DNA from: Melioribacteraceae bacterium
Lineage (GTDB): Bacteria > Bacteroidota > Ignavibacteria > Ignavibacteriales > Melioribacteraceae
Direction of reading: 5' to 3'
Assembly (NCBI GenBank): GCA_026983755.1
Contig: JALSTL010000165.1
Span: 1 to 36,934 of the forward strand
DNA: 36,934 bases
In this document: positions 1 through 6,567 of the stretch, piece after piece
How the letters are laid out: each line of letters opens with the position of its first letter
How positions within the stretch are numbered: the stretch's first letter is position 1
Program-made: the position numbers and the translations under genes
The notes under the pieces: model-generated
What the model saw: only the letters and a program-made list of their open reading frames with translations
Told to the model about the DNA's origin: nothing
Databases searched by the model: none

Positions 1-93
1 ATATTTCCATAAGTGTAAATAAGCACCATCATATGTTGCTAAAATCATAAATGCAATCAAGCAAATTACTGACAATAAAAATAATATCTCCAT
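1..93 (-). CDS. N-terminal fragment of a membrane protein (cut by window edge)
   Basis: An ATG at 93 on the minus strand opens a frame that stays open to base 1, giving 31 residues. The first 19 are a hydrophobic helix (MEILFLLSVICLIAFMILA) followed by TYDGAYLHLWKY, so this looks like the first membrane segment of an integral membrane protein. It lies 62 bases downstream of the stop of the Cys-rich protein gene on the same strand and could be co-transcribed with it. No clear ribosome binding site is visible. Family not recognised; the rest of the gene is outside the window. Confidence 0.5.
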   Translation of the reverse strand, partial: MEILFLLSVICLIAFMILATYDGAYLHLWKY

Positions 94-155
94 TGTTTTA
101 ATTTTAGTTTAAATTGCTGCTAACTCTATTTTCCCCCTTTAGAAATTTATTACTC

Positions 156-500
156 TTAACTTTTTGCCTTACAATCATTTTTACAAGCATCGGTACAAAT
201 ATGTTTTTGGGCTTTTGCTTTTAAATCGGTGCAACCAATAGATTTACACTTATCTGTACATGCATGTTTATTGCCCTTGGCTTCTGCTTGTTCGGTTTTT
301 GTTGTTTTACAACCGGAGGTTTTACATTTTCCTTTTAAAACATGTTTTGCCGTCTTTACATTCCCTGTAATACAGCATGCTTTTTTAACATCTTTTTTTA
401 CTTGTTCCGCCGTTTGTTCTTGGGCAAAACTTAACGATGCCGAAAAAAACATTAGAAATAAAAATATACTTACAACTTTTAAATAATTTATATTTTTCAT
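156..500 (-). CDS. Secreted Cys/His-rich small protein, putative metal binder
   Basis: A 114-residue protein with a clear signal peptide (hydrophobic core at residues 9-24, likely cleavage after SLSFA near residue 26) and no lipobox. The mature part is Lys-rich and carries ten cysteines at residues 42, 43, 59, 64, 81, 85, 90, 102, 106 and 110. The last six form two similar units, HACTDKCKSIGC and HICTDACKNDC, i.e. H-x-C-T-D-x-C-K-x(2,3)-C. Such spacing suits metal or Fe-S binding or disulfides in the periplasm; I infer metal sequestration, supported by the nearby mercury-type genes. A strong SD (AAAGGAG) sits before the ATG, and a perfect palindrome lies 28 bases upstream. I do not recognise a named family. 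Confidence 0.75.
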   Translation of the reverse strand: MKNINYLKVVSIFLFLMFFSASLSFAQEQTAEQVKKDVKKACCITGNVKTAKHVLKGKCKTSGCKTTKTEQAEAKGNKHACTDKCKSIGCTDLKAKAQKHICTDACKNDCKAKS

Positions 501-857
501 TTGAACTCCTTTTTTTGTTTAATTCGTTTTCAATATTGAAATAACTTATTCTTATATCCGAAAAAAAAATATATATAAAACACAGTTTTTATTTTTACAT
601 ACATTCGGCTAATAAAACAATTTTACTTAACCAACTCCATTTTACCAACTTGAATAAGAACTAAATTTCAGATACAAAATTGGGGGTAATATATTAAATA
701 AATCGGATATTTTATCTTTTTTACAAGTTAATTATTGAATAGATATAATGCAAGTAAAAAATACATATACCGTTATTTTTTCTTAATCAAAATAAATTAA
801 AACAGAAAGAATACCTTAGGAAGTAATAAAATGAAATAATAGAAATAATTCAGTCGG
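501..857. other. Intergenic region, no gene seen
   Basis: This 357-base AT-rich gap separates the Cys-rich protein gene from the PcfJ-like gene, both on the minus strand. It should contain the promoter of the Cys-rich gene. The only distinct structure I see is the palindrome at 528-541. No ORF with coding character and no terminator hairpin were noticed. Confidence 0.5.
528..541. promoter_or_regulatory. 14-bp perfect palindrome, candidate operator
   Basis: TTTCAATATTGAAA is perfectly self-complementary and lies 28 bp upstream of the ATG of the Cys-rich protein gene, where an operator near the transcription start would be expected. A transcription-factor site is inferred; AT-rich palindromes of this length also arise by chance. 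Confidence 0.35.
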
Positions 858-2108
858 TTAGTTTACATATATGTTTTTTGAGAGATACTTTTCTTGAAAC
901 CATTCATTTACCATTTTCTTTAACCGAGATGAAACCGCCTTATTTCTGGTAGCCAAAAGCGAACCTAATCTTATTGTTTTTTTAGTCAAAATTAATTGCA
1001 ACGATGCTTCTTCGTTTTTATATATTACTTTATAAAAATAATTCTTTCGGCTTTTTATTGGCTCTTCGTAGCTTCTTATACAATTTATTTGTCTCTTTGC
1101 CCAATATATAAGTTCTCTTTTGGTAGTTATAGGAATTATAAAATCGTTCCCTTCAAGCGGTGGCGGTGGAAATTTGTTTTCTTTTTCTCTTCTTTTTTTT
1201 TCTTTTTTCTTTACGTTTTCCAAAATCTTTTCAAGGTTCCGGAGTGATTTTACCAAGGGTAATTGCACGTTTAAGTTTTTTATGTAATAATCTATCGATT
1301 TTAACGTACTGATTTTATCATCATAATTTTTAAGTTCAACAATTTCGTTAATTGCTTTGAAAGATAATAATTTAAGTAGCTTTTGATGCTTAAAAATTAA
1401 ATTGAAATGTTTAAGGTTTATTTTTTTTTGATGTGAAAGTAGTTTAATTATTTTTTTCTTTTCTTCAATATGCGAATTAAAAAAACTGCGCATCATTTTT
1501 AAATTTTCTACACTTACCAAAGCAATATCCAACTTCGATAAAATTTTTACGGTTTGCTTGGTAGGATGGAATCTGGCATATTCTAATATTTGTATTTGTT
1601 TATCAAAAATAACATTAGCCGCAAAAAAGATATGACTGGTATAAACGGAATAAGAAGCATTGAATTTTTGTAAATTAACAACTATATATGCCAAAACAGG
1701 ATTTGTATTAATAAAAGTTTCAAAATTATTCCCAAGATAAATAATGGTTTTAATAATTTCCCAATGCGAATCGGGATAAACTTTTACTGCATCGAAAATA
1801 TTTGTAGGAATAAGACTAAAGAAAGATGATATTTTTTTCAGTTCATTTTCGGTAAAAATTTTTTTTGGGTTCGAACCGGAATGTTTTTTCTTATCTTCTG
1901 TTTTCCGTTCCGGAATTGTTATTGTCTGCTTTTTTAGATTTATTTCGGCAGCAACTTCTACAGAAAAATTAATTTTTGAAGAAACTATAAAAGATTTCCA
2001 CACGGGATAACCAATTAGGATAAATATAAAATCCGAACCCCGGAAACTGAAAACTATATTTTTCCCATATTGATTTTGAAATTTCTCAAGACGATTAAAT
2101 TTATCCAT
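858..2108 (-). CDS. Uncharacterised protein with PcfJ-like C-terminal region
   Basis: A 416-residue protein starting at ATG 2108, with no signal peptide. Residues 1-90 and the Lys/Ile-rich middle (about 90-290) match nothing I know. After a basic, proline-rich linker (KKKEKKRREKENKFPPPP, around 300-320) the last 90 residues carry ITTKRELIYWAKRQINCIRSY, then a beta-rich stretch, then RLGSLLATRNKAVSSRLKKMVNEW. This order (T-x-x-E-L, a Cys-x2-x-Y turn, strands, then a G...N...W helix) resembles the C-terminus of PcfJ-like proteins found on plasmids, phages and in accessory islands. The match is by eye and distant. Function unknown. The gene stands alone, between the Cys-rich gene and the metal operon. 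Confidence 0.6.
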   Translation of the reverse strand: MDKFNRLEKFQNQYGKNIVFSFRGSDFIFILIGYPVWKSFIVSSKINFSVEVAAEINLKKQTITIPERKTEDKKKHSGSNPKKIFTENELKKISSFFSLIPTNIFDAVKVYPDSHWEIIKTIIYLGNNFETFINTNPVLAYIVVNLQKFNASYSVYTSHIFFAANVIFDKQIQILEYARFHPTKQTVKILSKLDIALVSVENLKMMRSFFNSHIEEKKKIIKLLSHQKKINLKHFNLIFKHQKLLKLLSFKAINEIVELKNYDDKISTLKSIDYYIKNLNVQLPLVKSLRNLEKILENVKKKEKKRREKENKFPPPPLEGNDFIIPITTKRELIYWAKRQINCIRSYEEPIKSRKNYFYKVIYKNEEASLQLILTKKTIRLGSLLATRNKAVSSRLKKMVNEWFQEKYLSKNIYVN

Positions 2109-2245
2109 TCATTGAAGTAAAAAAATAATACCGTATATAAAAACATATAACTGTTAATATTTAATTATTCAAATTTAATACATCTAACAATTATTTAAAA
2201 GAATTTTTCGACTATAATATTATCGAAAATAACAATTTTATAATT

Positions 2246-2842
2246 TTAATTTTTCACTTTGTAATTTGTTGAATTTATAATTTTTATAATTTTGCTATTA
2301 TCGGTTAAAGCGGAATCGAAAACTATAAAAGCCGAACCGGTATTATAATCCGCTTTTACGGAATCAACGCCCCTAATAGAATAAACGGTTTGTTCTATAA
2401 AGGTCTCGCAACCGTCGCAAGTCATTCCAACTATTTCCAACTTTAAATTTTGCAAATTATTTTTACCCATTCTATTATTAGCAATATTCCTTTGCGGAAA
2501 TAATTTAGTTGAGTAATACGGAAATGCCATCATCAAGAAAGCAAAAACAGTTACAATACCAAGAAATTTTTTCGATTGCATGAAGGCGGATTTATTTGAT
2601 TCGTTACATTTACATTCGATTTTCTTTTGCGGTTTTAATTTATTAAACCAAGCAAATGAAAGAACAAAAATAGTGAAAACCATAAAGAACGGTCTGTATG
2701 TATCAAGTTGGGAAAATGTCGAAGCAAAGCCTCCTAGTCCCGCAATAAAAGCAACCAAAGGTACTATGCAACATATAGACGAAGCAAAAGCTCCTAATAA
2801 ACTTAAACCTAAAAGTTTTTTTTCTTTATTAATTTTACTCAT
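2246..2842 (-). CDS. merTP: MerT-MerP fusion, mercuric ion transport protein
   Basis: A 198-residue inner-membrane protein. Residues 10-60 hold two transmembrane segments with the MerT-type pair Cys24-Cys25 in SSICCIVP; a cytoplasmic loop follows with Cys77 and Cys79 (ECKCN), then a third segment around 93-108. Residues 130-198 are a heavy-metal-associated (HMA/MerP) domain with the metal motif GMTCDGCE (Cys142, Cys145). In known MerT/MerP systems the HMA domain binds Hg(II) and passes it to the MerT cysteines for import. It is the last gene of a metal operon, starting 16 bases after the frameshifted HMA gene. No mercuric reductase is visible in the window, so detoxification would need merA elsewhere. 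Another soft metal is possible. Confidence 0.85.
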   Translation of the reverse strand: MSKINKEKKLLGLSLLGAFASSICCIVPLVAFIAGLGGFASTFSQLDTYRPFFMVFTIFVLSFAWFNKLKPQKKIECKCNESNKSAFMQSKKFLGIVTVFAFLMMAFPYYSTKLFPQRNIANNRMGKNNLQNLKLEIVGMTCDGCETFIEQTVYSIRGVDSVKADYNTGSAFIVFDSALTDNSKIIKIINSTNYKVKN

Positions 2843-2858
2843 GATGTATTTTTCTTTT

Positions 2859-3237
2859 TTACCGAAAGTTTCTTGTTATTTTATTTAGTGTAAATCCGGC
2901 GTTTTCTATTGCTTTGTTAAGCATTTCATAAGTAATTTTCTTTGATTCTGATGCTGTTAAAGTAATAATGCCTTTATGAAAATCAATTTCCAAATTTTTT
3001 ATTCCTTTTATTTTTTTAATTTCTTTCAAGTCCGTAAGCACAAAAAGGACATGGTAAACCAAAAGCATGAATATATTTTCCTCCCGATTCCGTAAAGACA
3101 AATTCACCAAATGTTCTTACACCGCTACCTTCCAAACCCAATAAAATAGGAGAATCCGAAAATACAGGAGGACCTTGTGCAAAAAATTTTCCGGACGACA
3201 AAAAAATAAAGAGAAACATTAGTTTACTTTTTCTCAT
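2859..3237 (-). pseudogene. Frameshifted HMA-domain metal-binding protein
   Basis: The reading frame starts at ATG 3237, overlapping the stop of the upstream gene as ATGA, and begins with a signal peptide (MRKSKLMFLFIFLSSGKFFA). It reaches the metal motif GLPCPFCAYGLE and then hits a stop at 3016. The rest of the HMA domain continues in another frame (KEIKKIKGIKNLEIDFHKG, ending at 2859). The break lies near 3020-3032, where GAAAGAAATTAAA looks like a shortened A-run; two more A (or one fewer) would restore GLEKEIKKIKG. The segment QGPPVFSDSPILLGLEGSG between signal peptide and HMA motif is unusual for an HMA protein and recalls the start of a secreted outer-membrane transporter family, so the gene may be an internal-deletion chimera. 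Assembly error is the alternative. Confidence 0.7.
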
Positions 3238-3725
3238 TTGTATATTCTCGGTTTTTGAACGGAATTTGTTGCCGATATTATTTTTTTTACTTCCGACAAA
3301 CAGCACTTCCCCAAAGGATTTTTTATACTGCACGCACAAAGGTTATCAACTGTTTTTGTTTTTATAAATTTATAAATTTTACTTTCTCCCGTTAACTTAA
3401 TTTCGTCCGAAATATCTTTTTCGGTAATATCAAAGCAATAACAAATTGTTTTCGAATTATCTTTTTTTTTAATTCCTATTTTTGTTCTTAAATCTTTTTT
3501 AAAAAAAACCACTTCAACATTTGAAGAAAAATATACTACATCGCAGTTCGGTTCCATGCATATAAAATATTTCCCTTCTTTCGCCTCTTTTACATGGGGA
3601 TATTTTAACTGCATAAGTATCGTTTTATAACCGATATGTTTAGCTTTGGTTTTGCAATATGGACAAACATCCGTTTCGTTTGAGCAAATTAATTTTGTAT
3701 CAATTTTTTTTGAACAACAATCCAT
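3234..3725 (-). CDS. CopZ-like iron-sulfur/zinc metallochaperone
   Basis: I choose ATG 3725 (protein starts MDCCSKK, 163 residues) because the predicted promoter lies just upstream; a longer upstream frame exists but begins inside it. The N-terminal half has a zinc-type CPYC pair and C-x4-C (ICMEPNC), as in the N-terminal domain of archaeal CopZ. The C-terminal half has CYCF, then CACSIKNPLGKCC, the pattern of a BFD-like [2Fe-2S] domain. In CopZ proteins this module is joined to an HMA domain; here the HMA domains are in the next two genes. Role inferred: cytoplasmic metal handling or redox linked to MerTP. First gene of the operon, coupled to the HMA gene by a 4-base stop/start overlap. Confidence 0.78.
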   Translation of the reverse strand: MDCCSKKIDTKLICSNETDVCPYCKTKAKHIGYKTILMQLKYPHVKEAKEGKYFICMEPNCDVVYFSSNVEVVFFKKDLRTKIGIKKKDNSKTICYCFDITEKDISDEIKLTGESKIYKFIKTKTVDNLCACSIKNPLGKCCLSEVKKIISATNSVQKPRIYK

Positions 3726-3754
3726 TTCAATTCCATTTAGTTTTATTATTGTAA

Positions 3755-3785
3755 ATATAAGTATTGTAGTATGGTACGGAGTCAA
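3755..3785 (-). promoter_or_regulatory. MerR-type promoter candidate for the metal operon
   Basis: On the minus strand TTGACT (3785-3780) is followed after 19 bases by TTATAT (3760-3755), 30 bases before the ATG at 3725. Over-long 19-20 bp spacers are the hallmark of MerR-family promoters. The spacer holds an imperfect dyad centred at 3769, GTAccaTAcTAcaaTAC, which also reads as a direct repeat TACCATAC/TACAATAC. From memory, the start TTGACTCCGTAC matches the classical Tn501/Tn21 mer promoter. No merR gene is in the window, so the regulator is inferred to be elsewhere. Confidence 0.5.
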
Positions 3786-4103
3786 GAGAAAAATTTTTTT
3801 TACTTTGTTACTGATAATTTATGAAATAATATTTTGATGAAAGTTTAGGTTAGTAAATGAACATTGAATAATGCAAAATAAAATTAAAAACGAAAAGATG
3901 TAAAATTAGAAGTAATTTAACCGCTTAGCCGAACTTTGCACAGGGAAAGCCGTAACAAAAATGCCGGTTCGAATAATATGGAAACATTAAACAAAGAATC
4001 TTTAAGGTCAAATACTCTTTCATCCCATTGTTTTCGGTAAATAAAACGGTATGAATTTTCAATACACCATAAAAGAGAAAAATATGTATTTTCACCGATA
4101 TGA
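3786..4103. other. Intergenic region between metal operon and hemerythrin gene
   Basis: About 318 bases, AT-rich. A minus-strand frame of 66 codons (3917-4117) lies here and overlaps the hemerythrin 3' end, but it has no family features or ribosome site that I trust. I see no other structure apart from the hemerythrin terminator at its right edge. Confidence 0.4.
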
Positions 4104-4529
4104 TTAAAAAAAAGCACGGGGGTGCTTTTTTAAATACGGCTTTAATAACATATCTTCGTTAAATACATGATCTATAAGCCAACTTCTTAAAAATTTTGTT
4201 AATTCCGGTGCAATTGTTGTTATTTCTTCGTCGTTGCTTGCTTTGCTTACTTTTAACTCAACGTCACGTAATTCTTTTAAAAGTTGTGTATGATGATGTT
4301 TGTGATTTAACCTTTCGGGATAATCTATTTTTCTTTGAATGCTTTCTTCTCTGGAAAAATGTTTTTCTGCATAATCATATAATTGTGCAAACGCTTCGAA
4401 TAATTGTTCCTTTTGCTCCGGCGAACCCAAACATAATTCAATAGTGTTAATAAATAAGATTAAATACTTATGATCCAAATCGATAATATCATTACCAACA
4501 CTCATTTCTTTTTGCCATAATAGTGCCAT
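4104..4529 (-). CDS. Bacteriohemerythrin
   Basis: A 141-residue single-domain hemerythrin. The full set of non-heme diiron ligands of the family is visible: His20 (DLDHKY), His57 and Glu61 (EKHFSREES), His76 and His80 (NHKHHH), His121 and Asp126 (DHVFNEDM). Such proteins bind O2 reversibly in the cytoplasm and serve in oxygen storage, delivery or sensing. Length is normal for a bacteriohemerythrin without a fused signalling domain. A very good SD (GGAGGAG) precedes ATG 4529. The gene is monocistronic, with an intrinsic terminator overlapping its last codons. Confidence 0.93.
   Translation of the reverse strand: MALLWQKEMSVGNDIIDLDHKYLILFINTIELCLGSPEQKEQLFEAFAQLYDYAEKHFSREESIQRKIDYPERLNHKHHHTQLLKELRDVELKVSKASNDEEITTIAPELTKFLRSWLIDHVFNEDMLLKPYLKKHPRAFF
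4106..4131 (-). terminator. Intrinsic terminator built into the hemerythrin 3' end
   Basis: On the minus strand a run of A, GCAC, loop CCCC, GTGC and a run of eight T form a short GC stem extended by A-T pairs. The stem is read as codons Lys-Lys-His-Pro-Arg-Ala-Phe-Phe and the T-tract runs into the TAA stop, so coding sequence and terminator overlap. The symmetrical A/T flanks may make it work in both directions. Confidence 0.7.
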
Positions 4530-5015
4530 TTTGCTCCTCCATAAAAAGTAAAAATTTTAATAAAATTTGTTATATTAAATATTGCAGGAAAATTTTTCTG
4601 TTGCTGAGTTACGAAAATTTATGCTACCAAAATTGTTTAACCATACACATAATATATTTTCGATTATTTTTTGATTTTTTTAATAGGGAAAAAAATGTCG
4701 GGCATATTCTTACAATGTAGTTTTTTTAATGAATTTATTATTTATTTTCATTGAAATATTGTAAATAAATAACTAACTTTATTTCTTACTCATCCTTTTG
4801 GGGGAAGGGGCGATAAGAAAGAAATCTCACCAAAAGAAAACTTCATTAGTTAGAACTGCCCGACGTAAAATTAAGAACAAAAACATTACCCTTAGTAATG
4901 TAATGTATTTCTATAAATTTGTCTATACTAACTATTTAGGGAAATACCCATTACATTTAAGGGGTACTGTGGTTTTACACATTTTTATTCAAAAACAAAT
5001 CAAAAGGAGGTTGTT
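4530..5015. other. Divergent intergenic region with structured leader
   Basis: A 486-base region between the divergently transcribed hemerythrin gene (minus) and the secreted-protein gene (plus). The left part should hold both promoters. From about 4782 to 4966 the sequence is unusually rich in inverted repeats: TTTCTTA (4782-4788) pairs with TAAGAAA (4814-4820) around an inner CCTT/AAGG, followed by the long inverted repeat at 4887-4966. No known RNA class was recognised. A strong SD (AAGGAGG) ends the region before the ATG at 5016. Confidence 0.5.
4887..4966. repeat. 80-bp imperfect inverted repeat flanked by TA, MITE-like
   Basis: The left arm (4887-4911, TACCCTTAGTAATGTAATG then TATTTC) pairs with the right arm (4941-4966, GAAATACCC then ATTACATTTAAGGGGTA) over about 25 positions with a few mismatches, around a 29-base loop. 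Both ends are TA, which is the target duplication of IS630/Tc1-type elements and of MITEs derived from them. Alternatively it is a hairpin in the 5' leader of the gene at 5016. No transposase is nearby. Confidence 0.55.
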
Positions 5016-5438
5016 ATGTTCAAAAAAATGTTATATTTTGTTGTTATTTTAGCTGTTAGCGCAAATTTTTTAAATGCACAAGTTGTAGGCAAATTATTTG
5101 ATGCAGATTATGCAAATAAAAACTTTGGAGAAGTGAAAAATTTTGTTGAAATTACTAATAGCAATCTTAAAGACTTATTGGAAAAAGCCGGCGATTATAT
5201 TATGTTTAATATAAATAACGGCACTTTAAGAGCTTTAAACGGAAAACGGGAATCTATTTTAGGAAGCGCAACTTCGAATAGTGAAGTTTTTTATAAAATG
5301 AGCACAAGCCAGGTTTATAAATTGATAGAAAAAGGCGGAAAAACAACAACACGGATAGAAATGAGACCAAAAACTTTAACGGTTACCAACGGAAGTTATA
5401 CATTGGAATTAACTATGCCGTGTCCTCCAAAATGTTAA
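5016..5438 (+). CDS. Secreted protein of unknown function, first gene of LuxR cassette
   Basis: A 140-residue protein with a signal peptide (MFKKMLYFVVILAVSANFLNA, cleavage near residue 21). The mature part is mixed alpha/beta, with no transmembrane segment, and ends in a Cys pair (CPPKC). I do not recognise a family. AAGGAGG six bases before ATG 5016 is among the best SD sequences in the window, suggesting high expression. It is followed after 13 bases by the 7-TM gene and then the LuxR gene, so the three are probably one transcript. Confidence 0.75.
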   Translation: MFKKMLYFVVILAVSANFLNAQVVGKLFDADYANKNFGEVKNFVEITNSNLKDLLEKAGDYIMFNINNGTLRALNGKRESILGSATSNSEVFYKMSTSQVYKLIEKGGKTTTRIEMRPKTLTVTNGSYTLELTMPCPPKC

Positions 5439-5451
5439 AAACGGTTGTTTA

Positions 5452-6087
5452 ATGATTTCAATACTAAATTTATTCTATATTATTGCCAGTTCTTTAGCTA
5501 TAATATCATTGTCTTTTCCGGTAATAACCGATATTATAGCAAGAAGAAAAAAGATACGTTTTTCCGGCGATTTAAAATTATTTGAATTATATAATTTTTT
5601 CACTTTGATTATGCAAATACTGGCGGTAATTTTTGCAAAATTATTATTTACTAGTAATTTAATACTTTTCAGAATATATTTACCTTTTCATACGGCTATT
5701 TTTACATATTTTTTAGTAAAATGGCGAGGCAATAATAATTATTTGATTTGGAGTGTTGTGTTTTTCTTTATTTCTATAGTTGGAGAATTTTTCTTAGGAA
5801 AACACGGCACTCCACCTAATTTTATGATTTGGTTTGATGCTATTGTATTATTGGTTTTATCTTTTAATCTTAATTTATATATCGATAAAAAAAAATTACT
5901 TTTAAAAAAAGAAAATAATTATATTTTTACGGGAATTTATCTCTATTCCATAATTACAATAATAGGTATTTCACCTTCTTCAACCGAACTTAGAACTTAT
6001 GGATTTTTCTTTCAATCTATAGCAATTATTGTTTCCAGTTATTTTTATGCAGGGAGTTTTCAATGCTTATTCCGCTCCAATGGTTAG
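5452..6087 (+). CDS. Seven-TM integral membrane protein of unknown function
   Basis: A 211-residue, very hydrophobic protein. I count about seven membrane helices, around residues 4-24, 47-66, 70-90, 97-115, 123-145, 156-175 and 182-205, with short basic loops (ARRKK, DKKKLLLKK). No enzymatic motif is evident and the family is not recognised. Its 3' end overlaps the next gene, encoding a membrane-anchored LuxR regulator, by 25 bases, which implies coupled translation. I infer a signal-receiving or regulator-controlling membrane partner. Confidence 0.75.
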   Translation: MISILNLFYIIASSLAIISLSFPVITDIIARRKKIRFSGDLKLFELYNFFTLIMQILAVIFAKLLFTSNLILFRIYLPFHTAIFTYFLVKWRGNNNYLIWSVVFFFISIVGEFFLGKHGTPPNFMIWFDAIVLLVLSFNLNLYIDKKKLLLKKENNYIFTGIYLYSIITIIGISPSSTELRTYGFFFQSIAIIVSSYFYAGSFQCLFRSNG

Positions 6088-6518
6088 TTTTGGCATTTTT
6101 TATTGTATTGGCAATCGTCTTCTTTTTGGTTTACGAAGCAAATTCAAAATTGCAATGGAAAGAAGAAGTTACAATTTTATCAAACAAAAATAATACGCTG
6201 AAAAAGAAATTAAAAAAAGGCAAAAATTTAAATGATGAATATGATCAGATTTTAAATAATCTGAAAAATAAATTAACCGAAAGACAATTTGATGTTTTCC
6301 TATTAGCAATTTACGGATTTTCGAGTAAAGAAATTGGAGAAAAACTAAATGTTGCACCTACAACAGTAGATTGGCATATAAAAGATATAAAGGAAAAATT
6401 AGGTGTTGAAAAACGTTCTCAGTTTGCCGGAATTTTATTGAACGAATTAAAAATTTCTGTAAAAAACGAAAATGATTTTAAAAAATCAGAAACTTCAGAA
6501 AAGTTAAAAGGGAAATAG
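6063..6518 (+). CDS. Membrane-anchored LuxR-type transcription regulator
   Basis: A 151-residue protein with a single N-terminal membrane helix (residues 6-24), a Lys-rich likely coiled coil (30-70), and a LuxR/GerE helix-turn-helix at 71-125. Key family features are LTERQFDVFLLAIYGFSSKE, then TVDWHIKDIKEKLGV. There is no receiver or autoinducer-binding domain, so input must come through the membrane segment, the coiled coil or a partner. ATG 6063 lies inside the end of the 7-TM gene. Membrane tethering of the DNA-binding domain recalls ToxR-like or 7TM-LuxR regulators; here the 7-TM part appears as a separate gene. Confidence 0.85.
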   Translation: MLIPLQWLVLAFFIVLAIVFFLVYEANSKLQWKEEVTILSNKNNTLKKKLKKGKNLNDEYDQILNNLKNKLTERQFDVFLLAIYGFSSKEIGEKLNVAPTTVDWHIKDIKEKLGVEKRSQFAGILLNELKISVKNENDFKKSETSEKLKGK

Positions 6519-6525
6519 CAAAACG

Positions 6526-6547
6526 TTACACCGGAATCGACGTGTAA
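6526..6547. other. Short hairpin after the LuxR gene
   Basis: TTACAC (6526-6531) and GTGTAA (6542-6547) form a 6-bp stem with a 10-base loop, directly after the LuxR stop. There is no T-tract, so intrinsic termination is not supported; it may protect the mRNA end or be chance. Confidence 0.25.
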
Positions 6548-6567
6548 AAACAAGCTAAAATCATACT

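Noticed and set aside
3917..4117. 66-codon minus-strand frame after the hemerythrin gene
   Set aside because: No family features, no ribosome site, overlaps the hemerythrin terminator; probably a chance ORF, though a decayed gene cannot be excluded.
4782..4820. Known riboswitch or structural RNA
   Set aside because: I compared it mentally with SAM, TPP, cobalamin and c-di-GMP riboswitch cores and tmRNA/RNase P signatures and found none of their conserved cores.
4798..5052. 84-codon plus-strand frame over the inverted repeats
   Set aside because: It runs through the palindromic element and the SD of the real gene at 5016; composition is non-coding.
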